Shown here: piece by piece, positions 40,601-54,139 of the stretch
Numbering within the stretch: position 1 is the first letter of the stretch
Layout of the letters: each line of letters begins with the position of its first letter
NCBI GenBank assembly: GCA_019055375.1
Contig: JAHQIW010001423.1
Coordinates: 124,001 to 188,000 of the forward strand
Source of the DNA: Parelaphostrongylus tenuis
Lineage: Eukaryota > Nematoda > Chromadorea > Rhabditida > Metastrongylidae
DNA length: 64,000 bases
Direction: 5' to 3'
The notes under the pieces: generated by a model
What the model saw: the letters and a program-made list of their open reading frames with translations, nothing else
Databases searched by the model: none
Told to the model about the DNA's origin: nothing
Made by a program: the position numbers and the translations under genes

Positions 40601-43600
40601 TATTTCACAGCTTGTGGATCTCATCAAATGCACTGGCCTTCTGTCAAATGCAACAGCAGCTACATGTCCATTTACTGAGAGATGAAGATGAGCCAAAAGC
40701 TTTTCAACGTGTGTGTTCTTTGAGTGTCATCAGATCCAATGGCATTTTTATTCCGGTACCTTTGTGGCTCCAAGGTTGCCTGGATTATGGCAGATTGAGA
40801 TGGTTATCTCGAAGTAAGGCTGATCAATGTTTCCATCTTTTTAATTGGTGTTGGCGCCACTTCTAATCTTTTTTTTTCCGATATTTGTTCACCTTTTCAA
40901 CCAACAAATCCTAAATCACCTGTCGTCCCGTTGATCGTCGAGTGACTCGAGCGGGTACCATCAACACTTCCATTTTATCCTATCGCGTGCAAGAGTAGCC
41001 CAGTGGGTCCTCCTCGATCTAGGGATTCGCTGAGCATTATATTTTTCTTCTATAGCCTTCGTGAAGAAGTCGGATCAACGGGTGGGTGGTCTTCCTATAG
41101 AGCGCTTGATGTCCCGATGTCCCGGGGAATCCGTCGGTAGCGGTTCTCGTCCATCGGTTGTCGTTTAAGTGCATCACGTGTCCGCCCACCTTATTTTCGA
41201 TATCCTGGCGTCGTCGATAATCGACAATCCTAAATATTAGATAAAAATGGTTCATTAAGGGTTCTCAAATCCGATATAGAAGGTGTTTGACCCACTCCAA
41301 ATGAGATTTCATAGTATCCTCTTCTCAAAGTTATTGCACACTGTTTGATCACCACTTTAATCCATGATCACCAGTGATTTAGTCGTGAACCCGCACACAC
41401 CCAATTTAAGGTTATGAGTGTCTCAAAAGGTTCGATAGCTGAGAAATTTCTCTAACACATTAGGTACCGCGTTGATTTTTGGCTAGGTAGGCGGCGCGGT
41501 TGCAGGCTGATGGACGCCACAGTGACAACGGGAAAGTTTTGTGACCAAATTTAGATTTTTAATATTGCTAGGGGTTCTCTTGTGATAAGTAAGAGCTAAT
41601 GTATGACTGCAGAGATCTCAGTAGGGCATCAATAGTAGGAACAACCCGAGTGCTTCCTAGTGAACAATAAGACAACCTTTTTTGGTGAAAGATAAAATCC
41701 ATCTTTAGTAATTAAGAATATCTTAGAATCCTTGGTGGCACTAAAAGATCTATTCAATCGTTTCAATTCTGAGAATTTATGCACTGAGGAGGAATTTCCA
41801 GCTTCATCCGACTTTAGGTTTGTTTATGTGTAATCGTTTAATTTATGGGTGAACGATATAATTTTGCTAAGACTTTTTTCGCATATTGGGCTAGAGCGAT
41901 CATCTTTGTTGAAAAATGACTTTCAATCGTTTATTTTGGGGCTGCATTTTTTTTTACAAAGGTCGAACTACATCATGAACGACACCATACGTGGTGTTGA
42001 GAACTGCGATGCACTCCTGCTTGTTGGAACAAATCCCCGATATGAGGCTCCTGTGCTTAACGCAAGGATTAGAAAAGCGTAAGTGCTTACTTCTGCATTC
42101 GATTTTCGGATTTTTCAAGAATGACGTAAAACGTGGGAAACTTGATATCCAATAATGCTGGATGATATGCAAAGCTCTGAACGTCGGGTGAAAAATGGAT
42201 CTTCGTATCACCCTTTTCGAAATCGTGTCCTACCACTACACCACCACTGCCACTGCCCTGTTAGCAGTTTTTCTTAAACTCGCTGACAGTGTGTTGGTGA
42301 TAGCTTCGTTGCTTTATATCTCAGTAGAAGTGCTAACAGGGCGAGGACTTGATGGAGTAGTGGCAGCACGTGCTCTAGGTATGTGTGGGACTCTGTTCCA
42401 ACTTCCGTCGGAGAGGAAATGTTGCTATAGCATTGCATCAAATCAGTACTTAAAAAAGGTTCGTTTAGTTATCTTTACACTGATATCGAAGTTGGTGTGA
42501 TCGGTGGCGAATCGGACCTCACTTATGACTATGAGTATCTCGGTAGCAATGCAAAAGCCCTTGACGACGTGTTAGCAGGAAAATCATCATTCGCGAAGGT
42601 AAGTGCCACTTGTCGTGGCAAAGTGTGATGATTAGTAAGATGTTTTTGTAAATTTTAAGCCAAAAACATGTTAGAAACATTGATTTTTTTTCTGCTCTTA
42701 GTAACGCTGACTCATCTAAGAGTACTGAGTGATATGGAGAACATTCGACTTCAGACGGGAGTTGAACTCACGTTTTGCCCTTACCGGGAACGCGTGCAAA
42801 CGCGAGAACCAATAAACTACCGAGGCCACCGCTCTGCTGCCATTGTTTCTTACTTATGTTCTTTCGTACCTTCAGCAACCAACTTTTAACGCGTTTGATC
42901 GGGTGAGCAGATATTGGCATCAAATCCAGTTGAGCTGGCAGTTATCGCTTTGGCTAAATGATGGCCTCGGTGGTGTAAAGCTAGCACACGCCCCTGGTGA
43001 GAGTGGACTGTGGGTTCAACTCTTTCCTTGGGTCCAGTGTTTTGCATACCACTAAATATCCTTTTATATATGTTTATAACATCATATCACTGCTTAAAGA
43101 AGTAGAAACGGAAAGATCTGAAGTAATTATACAGCTGATCCGACCTTTTTTAAATGCCTATACTGACATAAATCTTCGTAGTTTTCTAAAATTTGACAGG
43201 TTTTTCTATTGTAGCAGTTCATGTCGTCTAAGTATCCAATGATAGTCCTTGGATCTGCCGCAGTTCAGGGCGAGAAAGGAGCTGACCTACTCGCAAAAAT
43301 TCAACACTTGGTCTGTTTTGTTTTTCTACATCAATCTGTTTTATTCAATATCTTCTCCTCTCAAAATGCTCTTATTTCTCCATACTGATCAATGTTATGG
43401 CTATGTTTCGTCGAGGTTCAAAGATTGAACGAGTCATTTTCTAGGCAGAAAAAGTCCGATCAAATGGGCAGTGTGATAAATTGAGAAATGTCGTTAATAT
43501 TTTACATCGTTGGGCAGGTCAAGTGGGAGCATTGGATGTTGGGTACCAAGTATGTTCCTTTTTTTCGTTCTCTTTCCAGATTTCTCCTTTAGAAGGTTTT

Positions 43601-46600
43601 TGGCATAATATGCCGTGTTAAGTCAATTATAAAGATCCTTTTTGATGTGTTAGATCGTTCAGTGATGTTTCAAGCTTAGGCTGGTACAGCAGCGATTCGC
43701 AAGAAACCAGTCAAGTTCTTGTATCTGTTGGGGGCAGATGAAGGCAAAGTCACTCGCCAGAATCTGGATCCATCCGCCTTCATTGTATACCAAGGTCATT
43801 TTTTGGTGTTTTTCATCTATGTGCATAATTGTTGTTCAATTCATAAGGTATCCGTCAGCTTGTGGAAGTAAATCCAATAAGAAAAAACTTTGATTATTTA
43901 GGCCACCATGGAGATAATGGAGCCGAGATGGCTGACGTGGTTCTACCTGGCGCTGCTTATACGGAGAAGGAGGGTACATATGTAAACACTGAAGGACGTG
44001 CTCAAAGGTAAACTTCATCTTGTGGGCCCAATGTCAAAGCACTTTACAGTCGAGGAACATTGAGTACTATGCAAAACAGTCGACTCCATGCGAGAGTTGG
44101 AGCCGTGTTTCATCATATTCTGTCGTAGCTATCGGTAACTAACCTTAAACGGGCTAGGTCCGGTGACGCATATCAGCATTAAGCCCAGTTAAACTGACAG
44201 CCATTCCAGATGCATAATCTACTTTAATCGCTTAATTCTACTACTCTTACTGTGCAATATATTGAAGAAGATTTCAATCTAGGACTTTGCCAGCAGTTTC
44301 GCCACCTGGTGAAGCTCGCATAGACTGGAAAATCATCAGAGCTCTATCGGAAGTTGCAGGAAAGTCGTTACCATACGATGATATTAAGCAACTGCGTCAT
44401 AGGATATCTGAGGCAAGTTTCCCAATTGTTTTATTACTTCTTGAACTTGCTTTGTTATAAGTAAGAGTAGGCGAAGGAATGAACCACATAAAGTGTTCCT
44501 TCTGGCTTATATCTTCTTTGTATAACAACTCATCTAATCCTAACGCTTCGATATGGTACGCCTCCCACAGGAGCCTCACTTTTTTTCGAAAGTTTATTTT
44601 GGCGCACTCAAGTTTTTCTGGAGTGCTTGTTAGCAGTGCACAGCTTACACGTAGCAGTGTACGTAAGTTCGATAATTATGGCCTTTCAAAAGCATTACAT
44701 AAATACATTAAGCCCTTTTCTCATTCACGAGCCGAAAAATAGAATGGTAGTCTGAAAAAACCAGTCCGTCGCGTGAGAACCGATTACTGATTACTTAATC
44801 AACACAATACGATGGCCAGCCACCCCTTTCGATTAGTTGGTCATCAGAGAGTTTGTCTCGCTCTTAATATACTGTTTAGCAGCCGCTCCTGCCATTTGGG
44901 ACGACTCCTACTTTTTAGCGATTGTGGATGCTCGAGCCTTGCTGAAACACACGATATCTTTTCGATAATTTGAGATCTCGAGTGCATGGGAACATGACTT
45001 ACTTGTAGTAGAGGCGTTGCCCATCGTTCCATAGTATAAACGCTACATATGCCACTGTTCACTCTATGTTTCTGTGATCCATCATACAAACATATCGATG
45101 TCAGTGTATGAAGTATTTCAATACTGTGTCTACAGCTGTCATGGAACTCGCGTGGCCCAATGGTCAGAGTTTTGCTGGTTCACCCATATAGTCAATGGTT
45201 CGACTTCGCCATGTGCTCACTAGGCTTTCCATGCTTCAAAGTGGGAGATTGACACCTGCCTTGTCTGTGGGAATGGCAGCGCTGACTTGATATATCGCTG
45301 GGGTGCTGCGAGTCATTGTAAGAGCCAGACATACATTAGGTCACTTCTGATGATAAATGGCGAAGTTGAGTTTTTGGCGCATCCTTGGATTGATCAGCGC
45401 CGCGAGTTTCATTCTTTATCCTCTACTGTTGTTGTGTTGCTCAAGAACTACTTTTCAGATCGCCCCACATCTCGTTCGGTTCGGCGATGTTGAACGGGCT
45501 GGTTATCTCAAACAAGCTTTACAAATGGCAAAGACATCGGTATAAATACTTTTCAATATTTCTTTTATACTAGTTCATTTCTCGTGAGAACGGAGTAATT
45601 ATTTTCTAGTTTCGTTTAGTGAAAGAAAATTACGAGCTCCTCTCTAAAACAGCGTCATGAAAGTGTCGTAATCTGGTTTAAACACCGCTCGGAAATGAAG
45701 AACCATTGGAAATTTACATTTTTTTTTTGCAAGAGTTGATTAATTCCTATTGTTTTGTGAGCGACGTATTACTCGAAGGTTTACTTGTTTAACAGACGCT
45801 TAATTAGGATTCTGCATTCATTCATCTTTTACAGCGATGTTTTGCAGCATGGAGATTGGATGCTGTTTTCCTTTAGCTAATCTTACTCGCAGATCCGACA
45901 GTTTGCGATTCTCTTAGGTAGATTCTGTGGCAACACTTCTGCTTTACTTTTTCCTTTCTGCTATTACGGAGCTTCATCTCACCTTAGCACTTATTATTAA
46001 TGATGTCGGTTGACATACGAGAATGGATTCGGCTTTGTGATATAATGGGATCGAGGAATCCATAGTTTTTTTCCAAGAGAAATCCAACAAAAACTTCGTA
46101 ATAGCGATCTTCTGGTTCTATTTCCATCTAGCCTGACATTTGCTTATCAGGCTTTTTTAACTTTTCGTAGTGCTTCGAATGACAGCTGATTGTTAGTCTA
46201 CTAATATCAGATTCAACTGCAGTGTGCAGTTTTTAGAGCGTTAGTTTCTATGGTCACTTTGGGTTAGCCCTTTCTTTTCTCTTAGAAGTCATATACCTTC
46301 AAGTTTTTGAGCTGTCTACGAATTGTGCGCTTATAGGCACTTTCTTGATCTAAATTTTACTTGATGACAAGGGGAGTGGTTAGTGACGCAGGCTATCAAT
46401 GAGTAAGTTTCTCGTTCTACACGGCATGGTGTAACGAATCGAGTTAGAAGTGGTAGGATCCACTCAGTAAAACGGAGTTAGAAGTGGTAGGATCCACCCA
46501 GTAAAACGAGATCCCGAGTCGTGTAAATTTTCGATGACACTTTGAGTGGCTTCCGGTGATCCTTCAACAAATTTATGCTTTTGGATAAAGCGGGCTTTTT

Positions 46601-47018
46601 TCTTTCCTATGAGGCGGTTTGAATACCGCCGTGAAAGTTACTTAAGTTAAGCGTGAGTAGTTTTGGTGGTCGTCATATCGCTACTCTGCGACCGATAAAT
46701 ACGTTTTGAAGTATGTCTTAGGTTTCGTACCAGAAGCATCAACGTTTAGGCTGGTCCCGTTGATGTAGACGTGACACCTGCACAACACGTGTTGGCGGAT
46801 TTCTATATAACTAATGTCATTTCGCGTAATTCACCGACGATGGCGCAAGCGAAAAAGGCTGCTATTAGAGATATGGTAAGTGGATGCTTTGTGAATATAT
46901 AGATAGCCTTGTAAGCGGAGCTCAAGGTTCGAATCTTTCCACATTCATTTATAGAAAATGCATCTGATTTCAGGAGAATCCATATGTTGAGAGCCAAAAG
47001 CTTCACTCGCACGCGTAG
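34604..47018 (+). CDS. nuo-5: NADH:ubiquinone oxidoreductase 75 kDa subunit (NDUFS1)
   Basis: Exons: 34604-34756, 37029-37136, 37194-37331, 37400-37482, 37560-37650, 37792-37842, 38398-38492, 38702-38829, 40310-40416, 40493-40593, 41727-41817, 41962-42078, 42469-42598, 43215-43310, 43445-43549, 43680-43794, 43902-44007, 44283-44412, 45459-45539, 46750-46875, 46974-47018. About 731 residues (human 727). It is the iron-sulfur electron-transfer subunit of the mitochondrial complex I matrix arm. An Arg-rich presequence precedes the ferredoxin domain. Fe-S ligands are in place: C64, C75, C78, C92; H124, C128, C131, C137; C179, C182, C185, C229. The molybdopterin-type domain follows ([40 protein letters not shown]). 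Exon 8 contains one surplus base near 38807-38808: the frame ends RTGDLLR and resumes as VIPKIND one base out. Intron 18 starts with GC. All other junctions keep phase. The last two exons are less conserved. Confidence 0.95.
35481..35742 (-). repeat. SINE-A copy in nuo-5 intron 1
   Basis: Reverse orientation: tail ggctctcggcgttaatcaa at the left, body agacaagtgtggcaccaatt, head caaccactcgctctacggg at the right. The tRNA-like end is diverged. Confidence 0.75.
36283..36752. repeat. SINE-B inverted/direct complex in nuo-5 intron 1
   Basis: This is the best-preserved SINE-B head (36585-36656). A perfect 7-bp acceptor stem (GCCTCAG/CTGAGGC), an A-box-like tggtgtagtggtagagc and a B box gggttcgattcccgc are visible, but the anticodon arm does not fold, so this is a tRNA relic. 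An inverted, truncated head lies at 36316-36360. A 75-nt segment (actcaattctcttagttat... to tttcgaagtaa) occurs twice in direct orientation at about 36379-36455 and 36675-36750 and once inverted near 36285. Confidence 0.8.
39806..40085 (+). repeat. SINE-A copy in nuo-5 intron 8
   Basis: Head agcgcgtgtggcgcagtggt with a clear A box, diverged B box, body and tail (tcaatgccgagagctttgg). It is in the gene's orientation, 220 nt before exon 9. Confidence 0.8.
40906..41225 (-). mobile_element. 5'-truncated RTE-type fragment in nuo-5 intron 10
   Basis: The sequence parallels 55050-55370 of the full element: cctgtcgtcccgttgatcgt, gtgactcgagcgggtacca, gcaagagtagcccag. Only about 300 nt of the 3' end remain, antisense to nuo-5. 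Confidence 0.8.
42713..43110. repeat. Inverted SINE-B pair in nuo-5 intron 13
   Basis: A minus-oriented head (cgggagttgaactcacg, ctaccgaggccacc) and a plus-oriented head (gatggcctcggtggtgtaaag, gtgggttcaactc) face each other, with flanks agtgatatgg and ataccactaa also inverted. The arms are about 120 nt with a spacer of about 110 nt. Confidence 0.7.
44413..44418 (+). other. GC-type splice donor, nuo-5 intron 18
   Basis: Exon 18 ends ...atatctgag and is followed by gcaagt, which matches the strong GC donor consensus of nematodes. Using it keeps phase 0 with exon 19 and restores the family alignment (ISE then [10 protein letters not shown]). No GT donor nearby keeps the alignment. Confidence 0.8.
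45146..45422 (+). repeat. SINE-A copy in nuo-5 intron 18
   Basis: Head actcgcgtggcccaatggtc, B box caatggttcgacttcgcc, shortened body, tail gatcagcgccgcgag. It ends 36 nt before exon 19, so its tail abuts the branch-point region of the GC-AG intron. Confidence 0.75.
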
Positions 47019-50000
47019 TATAACTGAAGTTCTCTTTGGTGCAGGTGAATACTGTCGATTAATCGTAGCTTTTAGGTCGTAGTGTAATATATAGGAATAC
47101 AGATTTGTTTCCGGTGGTAATGTAAGATCTTGTTGCCTATAGGTGTTCCCGAAATGAACTGTTTATGAAAGTTGTACTATATGATCATTTGAAGTATCTT
47201 GTATAGTTATGGCAATGCGTAGCTTGATTGGTCCCTGGAAAGATTTCGATCCAGACATGTATAAAGGCAATAAAGTGATTTTTTAGAGTTTATAGTTGCA
47301 AAAGCCATGTGACAAGCATTCGGAGAGTAAGGGCGATTTGGGTGCGCTGTTTGGATCTATGGTAATTAGTTAATCAATTAGACAAGTGAGCATCTATACC
47401 CGGTTTACTTAAATGAGAGGAGCTCAGTGGAGTGGATGGAGTTGTGTATTGAGGGATAAAATCCCACTTGTCGTGCGAGGATCGGTGTTTATGATAGAAT
47501 TTTTCCTCTAAATTGACAATATCGTTGTCCAGACAGCCGTTATCACTAAATATAGTGCTATTCTGTTCTACTACTGCTTTGCCTCGCAGGCTATCAAAAT
47601 AATTAACTTTTTGTTGGGACTTCTTCGATAATAAAATGAGTAAATCCATGAGATTTGTTTGTTTTGATAGGTAGGACTTACTTTCGAGAGGGATTTCAGG
47701 CTCACTAAGTGTATTTTTGATCTTGTTACATTTGAAGAATGTCTGTCAATTGTAAGCATGTAAGTACCTTTGAACAATTATTCAAAAATGTTCTCGTATG
47801 AGAACTGAGAGGAGAGTTGACATTATTGTTTAGCATAACGAAGATTTTGGAACACAAGTTATCATTGTCATACAGAAAAATGTCAGCGCACAATATTCTA
47901 GAGACATTTTAGAAGCTATTTCAACAAATCCAAAGATGATCCGCATGGAAAAAAAATGCATTACCGTCACTCTTGAGCTCTTCTCCAGCGTCTTATCGCT
48001 GCCTATAGCAACGAGAAGACTAAAGTGCAGCTGAGAGAAAAGTTAAGCATGTGACTTGGTGGTGCAGTTAGTAATAGGCCCCAGTTGGTTAGACGCGAGT
48101 TGAAAGCGCATCTGAATGCAAGGGTTCTTTTTTTTTTCTTCGTCATGAAACACTTTTGTGGTTAAATTTCACTTGGCGATCTGCCGTGGAAACTGAATAC
48201 ACAATAATTAGTAAAGTCATTGTGAAATCGAGTACAGCTTCGATTTAAACTGGAATCAGTGCTGATCTGTCTCCCTAGATCAACCTAATGACAGGTGATT
48301 ATCGGAATCCACCGATTACGGTTAGAGTACAGCTGAGAAAGAAGGGGGACGAAGGCTTCCATAGTGCAGTGCACAGAAAGTGAGCCCCGGGGAAAGGCAA
48401 TCGCGGATTTGCATCCCAGTTGAGGTAATGAGTTCTGGTTGTATATTAGCATTTTTGTGGTTGCTCTCCACACCGTACTCTACCGTGAAAGGCGAATAGG
48501 TAATAAAAGTTAAAGAGAAACACGAGACTCTCAGAGTGGGCAGTTTTCAAGGGCCATTCATTCGACTTCATCGAGCAACGTCTGAGGTTATTAAATGCAT
48601 AGTCGGCATATACAATGACTTGCGGCAGCCCGCCGATATATCAAGAAAGCTATTATTAGTCGGACAACTCTGCTGCCCAGTTTGCCAATGCCGAAGAGAG
48701 GATTTTTGGTGTTACCAGAGAGAGAATCGGACAAGCTACCGATTCATCGTGTATTTCAGAGCGCTCTTAACCAGAGCGCACAGACCCCTGCAGGTATGTT
48801 AGACATTTGTCAGAGTGGAGTAGGAACATTGCTGCTCACTCATTTGATTTATAGGGTTGGTCTTCATCAAAAAGGAGGATATTCATCGATGGTAGTGAGT
48901 GTCTAAAGTTGTCTTCCTTGGGACTGGAATATGATCCTCATATTTTTTCCATTGATATTACAAACGTATTTATTTAAACAAGTTGCATATCGATTTCTTC
49001 TTTCCAATATCCGAGAAAGGTAACACCATCAAAACGACAGGAGTTATCGGTTGAACTTTTCTTCTAAAAAGCTTGTACCAGTTTGTTGATAAAAAATAAA
49101 ATCACCTTGTATAAGATTTCTTGTTCATAGACGTGCTCTTATCGTAGCATGAAAAACCTTGGTCTGTGTGAACAACAGTTGCTGGCATTCACTATGCGAA
49201 GCACAAGGTCAACGGACTGGAATCATTTGAAAAGGGTGAAAACTGCATGAGTTAAAATGGCATGGAAAATGCATTCATATGCCGACAGAACGACCTTCAT
49301 TTTTTTTTTAGCACTTCCAGACACTAATATTCTAAACTACTGTTTTTCCAAAATTTTTTACTCTCAAATACTTTCACAAGCATTGAGAAATAAGAATCAA
49401 AAAAGATTACTGCAAAATCGTTCTCAAGAGACACCCCTCTTTGGTACGAGACTTTGTATCTACCTAGTTTATTTTATTTACACTGACATTCTTTTCAAAT
49501 TCTATGTTTCATACAGTTCTGTATAATATTCTCCTTAACCAGTTCATTTTTGCTCTCTTCGGACTAAAAATTCCAAAGTTTAATAAATAACTAGGCAGAT
49601 CGCGAGAAGGTATTCAACATTGGGAAATGTCCCCATGTATGCATAGAAATTGTTGGAAGAATCACAGTTCCATTGTATAAACGTAAATGCGCATATGACC
49701 ACTAGTAGAAAATGTTCTGGAATTCAGACACATTTTTTTCGATGAGATTTTATCGCACCGCGCTTAGAGGTTAATTCATTCTCTACAGTTCCTTCTAATA
49801 GTTTAGCACGTGATATGAGCACGTAATTTGAAATTAATCAGCCTAGTCAATCATGCCGTTTGTGATATGGCAATTTCTCCACTATAGATAGGTAAAAATC
49901 CTGATCAATGCTGTGAAATAAATTTGCGTGACTTATGTGCAACACTCACCATCGTTCGATGCAACTCTACAAACGGCAATGGAAACGAGAGGATTCAGAT

Positions 50001-52084
50001 AGGTGCAAGGTGTGGAGACAAGCTAAATAATGAAGAATCTTTCGTTGCTTTTGAAGGTAGAGTTCTGTAATGAGAACTTGGCTGTTTTCATTGTGAGTAA
50101 AAAGTTCTAATTAAATTAGTCCTTTCAAGTTTTCTTATGTATCGACATGAGCGCTGGTCCCTTTCCTTTTATTGCTTCACAGCTTCTCCCAGAGAGAAGC
50201 CATTTTTTTTTATCAGTATTAATCAAGGAATAAATTTTCAAATGGCAACTTAGTGAAGGCAGGTAGAAGGTGAGACGGTTGTAATAATCTGCTGGTTTGA
50301 TTATTTCGATGAGATTCATAGAGGATCCAACAAGGTTCGAATTTATATTCCTTGAGATGATTGCGTGCTTATATGACGTGAAGTGATTCAACTGAATATT
50401 TGTGCGTCGTTCTGTAGCTGCCTTTAGAAGAGGAACTCCAATTAAGTTTCTGTAGAAACCGAGAGTTATTGGGCGACTCATGACAAAGTCACTTCTTTAG
50501 AGGGTAAAGCATTTTCGGACTTCCGAAACTTTAATGAAATTTAGTAACGCTTAGGACAGTCTATACAGCCTATATAGTCTATATAGCACAGAATTTGCGA
50601 TGAACTTCGTATTCAGGTATATGTAGGTGTCCATTCTTGTCCATCTTAATTCATATGGTCTTAGAAATAAGACAGTTTGAAGTATAAAGAAGATCTCACT
50701 AAATTTCTCTGCCTCAGAGACGCCAAACTAATATGAGAGAGGACACCGATATGCTGCCATACATGTGGTGACCTCTATCATTTGGGTAATTTGGCTGCTG
50801 TGAGAAGGGCGGAATCACCGATTTCTTATATGAAAAAGAAATTTTGGTAGGATCTTTTTTTGCATGTAATTTTTATTGGACATGAATCTAATCACCAAAA
50901 TTTTGAAGCACATTGAATTCATTGAGAGTAGAAGAATTGCAAATGAAATCAAACGATTTCCGCCTCCGTTTTTTCCGAACTACGTTGAACAAAAGGTGAT
51001 TTAGGTGGTAACACTGAACCGTTACATTCCACCTTTTGCTCGAAGAGAAATAGAGAATCACCTTATTCTGTGAAGCTTCTTTTTTCAAACTCTTAGTGAG
51101 TGCCACCTGAGACACTGCGGTGTTCGTGGGCTATAATGGCATTAAATGTGGGGGAGTTCAATAGCTATTATGGAGTCCTACCAAAACTCTCCACTTCTAG
51201 TCGCTTGATTGGAAGCATCTTTGTGTAAAATTGGCATCTAGAACTCACACATTCATACAGGAAGCTAATTCGCAAATTTGGCACTAGAGATACGATTACA
51301 AATCACCAGCAACCATCAGAATTTCTTTTGTTAATCACTTATAGCGATGCTATGATATTTCAAATATATGTTGAATATAGTTGGGGTGATACGCTGATAC
51401 TAACATCTATTCCCCAGATTATTGATCTTAAATGAAATGAAAGAGTTTTTTTTTTGAATGAGGAATTTTGATTTAGGAATAAAAACGAAAAGTAAAAGAA
51501 AACTTGAAAGATCAAATGAGCGAACCTATATATGTTTCATTGTTTTCCCACACTCGCTTAAATGACTCCCATTTGGTCACGTTGATTTGTTTAATGTTCG
51601 TGCACGAAATCTTCATAGTAGACATCTACTCAAACTATTTTGGATAGGAAGGTTCTCCATTACCCAGTATCCTGTTCTAAATATACACAGTAGACCTTGA
51701 ATTCCAGATGGCGTGTTGACAAGCAAGTTTCGTAGATGCGCAAAACAAAATGCGCAATTGTTCGCGAAATTGTGAACCGACGAAGAAGTGCATCGTTATT
51801 GTCATTCCCTATTCTGTTGTTCATAATATAGTCGCTTACCAAGTCGTACCCACTCATTCGCTCATTTTCATAAATATTTCTCAACAGGAGAAGTTTGAAT
51901 GGTAGTATTTGTCGTGTTCTACAGAAACTCACGATCCTCGTCCAGCAACAAAAAGGTTTGCTTATGAAAACGCGAATCGAACATGCGGATACGGCTGTTT
52001 ATGCAGAATTCTCGTCAAACCTCAATTTGGCTCAAGTAGCTTTTGAGAATGATAGTTTTGAGTTGTGAAGTTATGTGCGCGACG

Positions 52085-52700
52085 GATTCCTAGGGAGGCG
52101 AGCGAAAATGAAGCCTCAGACGGGAGTCGAACCCGCGTTTCATCCATACCGAAGAGTTATCACTACACCACCCAAGTACATTTGCGCCATCACTCATTCT
52201 TCAACATCTCTAAATTAGCTGTCAAGCACCAACCTTCAACAGGTTTGGTAAGGTACGCGATTTTGCTTCATAAACCCAGTTGAGCTAACAGTCATTATGA
52301 TAGTTAAAACTCCAGATTTCTAATGCTCTTACTGCATTGTTCGCAGTGTTATGATGTTCCATATATACCTAGAGGATTTGAGGAGCGAGCAAAAATACGG
52401 CCTCACAAGGAAGCCGAACCTGCATTTCATCCATACATAGATATATCGGTTTATAAAGCGAAATTGCATATCCGACCAAGCCTGTTCAAGGTTGGTGGCT
52501 GACAGCTAACATAGAGATGTTGAAGAATGAGTGGTGATGCGAATGTACCTTGGTGATCTAGTGGTAGCACGTGTTCCCGGTATGGATGAAACGCGGGATC
52601 GACTCTCGTCTGAGACAGTATCTTTGCTCACCTCGAATTCTCTTAGGTATATATGGAACATCATAACACTGCGAAAAATGCAATAAAACACTAGAAATTT
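52085..52700. repeat. Inverted SINE-B pair
   Basis: A minus-oriented copy (about 52085-52290; cagacgggagtcgaacccgc, cactcattcttcaacatctc, caaccttcaacaggtttgg) is followed by a plus-oriented copy (about 52440-52700; ccaagcctgttcaaggttgg, agatgttgaagaatgagtgg, gaaacgcgggatcgactctc). Arms of about 200 nt are separated by about 150 nt. Confidence 0.8.
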
Positions 52701-53289
52701 CGAGTATTAGGGAGGCATTTGAGTAACTGTTTGGAAACTTCTATGTGTTAACTACTCAGATGCACGGAAGTGTGCTGTCTCTTGACTAGAAGTCCGTTTA
52801 ATATGTTAGAAGGCATAGTTTGGTAGCTGGTTCGTCGAGTCTCAGCAGCGTTAGCTGGATGACGCTAGGGTGGGCACGCTCGGACAACACAATTTAGTGA
52901 TACGTATTAGTCGCAAACGCTACACTAGATAGAGTGTTTTCGTCGATTTCCTGATAATATCTCTTAACTTTTTGTTCTAGGAGGATTTGGAATATTATGA
53001 TGGATGTTGCACATACCGATTTGTCAAAAATTCACACGAGCATTTTTGACACGAACTCGCTCTCTGAGTAGTTTTTAGTTACACTTAATCTAAGTTGGAC
53101 CATTGCGCTGAATAAGTTTAGCATATAGAATCCATTTTTCATTGTATGCCATCAAGCGGCAGAATATAACTTTACAACTACATTCTCAATACTTCGGGAG
53201 ATTTAGATACTAAAAGATACTCCGTTGTTCTGATCTATCAAGGCATTAACGTGTACCATTTCGATAATATCTTGGAAGCAATAATACTA

Positions 53290-53690
53290 ACACTTGTACA
53301 GTGCTAGACACCTGTTTCGGCATCACAGCCTCATCAGTAACACTGTGCCTTTCGGAATTATTTCAACTCACCGCATGTCAGGTGGTAAAATTCCCCGACA
53401 TTGCAGTGAAAATAGTCTAAAGTAAAAATATGACTCATTGTAGGAGCCATAAGCGCTCAACTGTGTCATTGCAATTTCGGCGGACTTTATCACCTCACAC
53501 GCGCTGGTTTGCTAATTTGGCGTCGATTTCTTTACATGTATAAGGTTTATCCTCCTGTAAGAGACTGGCTGAATCGAAAGACACTATGCTTCTGACAAGC
53601 TTTGAAGGGCAAAACACGTGTCCAGTACTGTATAAACACCATACTAGACCTCACAGAAGGCTCAAAATATGGTATCAGATTGAGAGCATA
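53290..53690. repeat. Terminal-inverted-repeat element (family F)
   Basis: The left end (gtacagtgctagacacctg) and right end (acgtgtccagtactgtataa) are inverted relatives. The right flank (actgtataaacaccatactagacctcac) parallels the right end of the element at 18605-19075. There is no open frame of note. Confidence 0.6.
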
Positions 53691-54139
53691 ACTTTGTCCT
53701 CGTTTTTTCCAAATTTTATTCAGATTCTATTATAGATTATATTCAGCAACTATTCAGATCAGTAACATTTTTCAAAATAGCTACGTACGATTGCACCATC
53801 CTTCACGGTTGGATCATCTCTGTCGTCTCACCTTGAAAAAGTCTTCTGAACAAAATTAATGTTGAGGAGGTCATACAGGGGAAAACCTAATAAGCTGCAA
53901 ATGGTAATGCGGTTTTAATGAATAGGAATATTCCACCGATAATGGTCCAGTGATATATAACTTCTATGCTCCAAAAACAAACACTTGTGCTTATCTTTTT
54001 CACAAGAACGGTCTCCATTGAGGCGATTAGGAAGTACATCCTCAAATGAGACACCCATTGAGCAATATGCAAAGAAGCTGAGCAACGTTCTAAGCGAACA
54101 TTCTAAAACATTTTTTTTTACGCGACCTGTCACGATAAT

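Larger units (their letters stand above)
47019..54139. other. Long region without a secure gene
   Basis: Scattered short open frames lack splice-consistent neighbours or family resemblance. The longest, 118 codons on the minus strand at 50125-50481, has no recognised motif. Contents are a SINE-A fragment (48540-48690, minus), an inverted SINE-B pair (52085-52700) and a terminal-inverted-repeat element (53290-53690). A 23-codon frame at 47211-47286 after a tgtatag acceptor is too short to judge. Confidence 0.5.

Noticed and set aside
44413..44459. Read-through extension of nuo-5 exon 18 to a stop codon
   Set aside because: It would truncate the protein; the GC donor followed by exon 19 restores the conserved [10 protein letters not shown] segment.
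50125..50481. 118-codon minus-strand open frame
   Set aside because: Single uninterrupted frame unlike the multi-exon genes here, no conserved motif, no splice context; retained only as a note.
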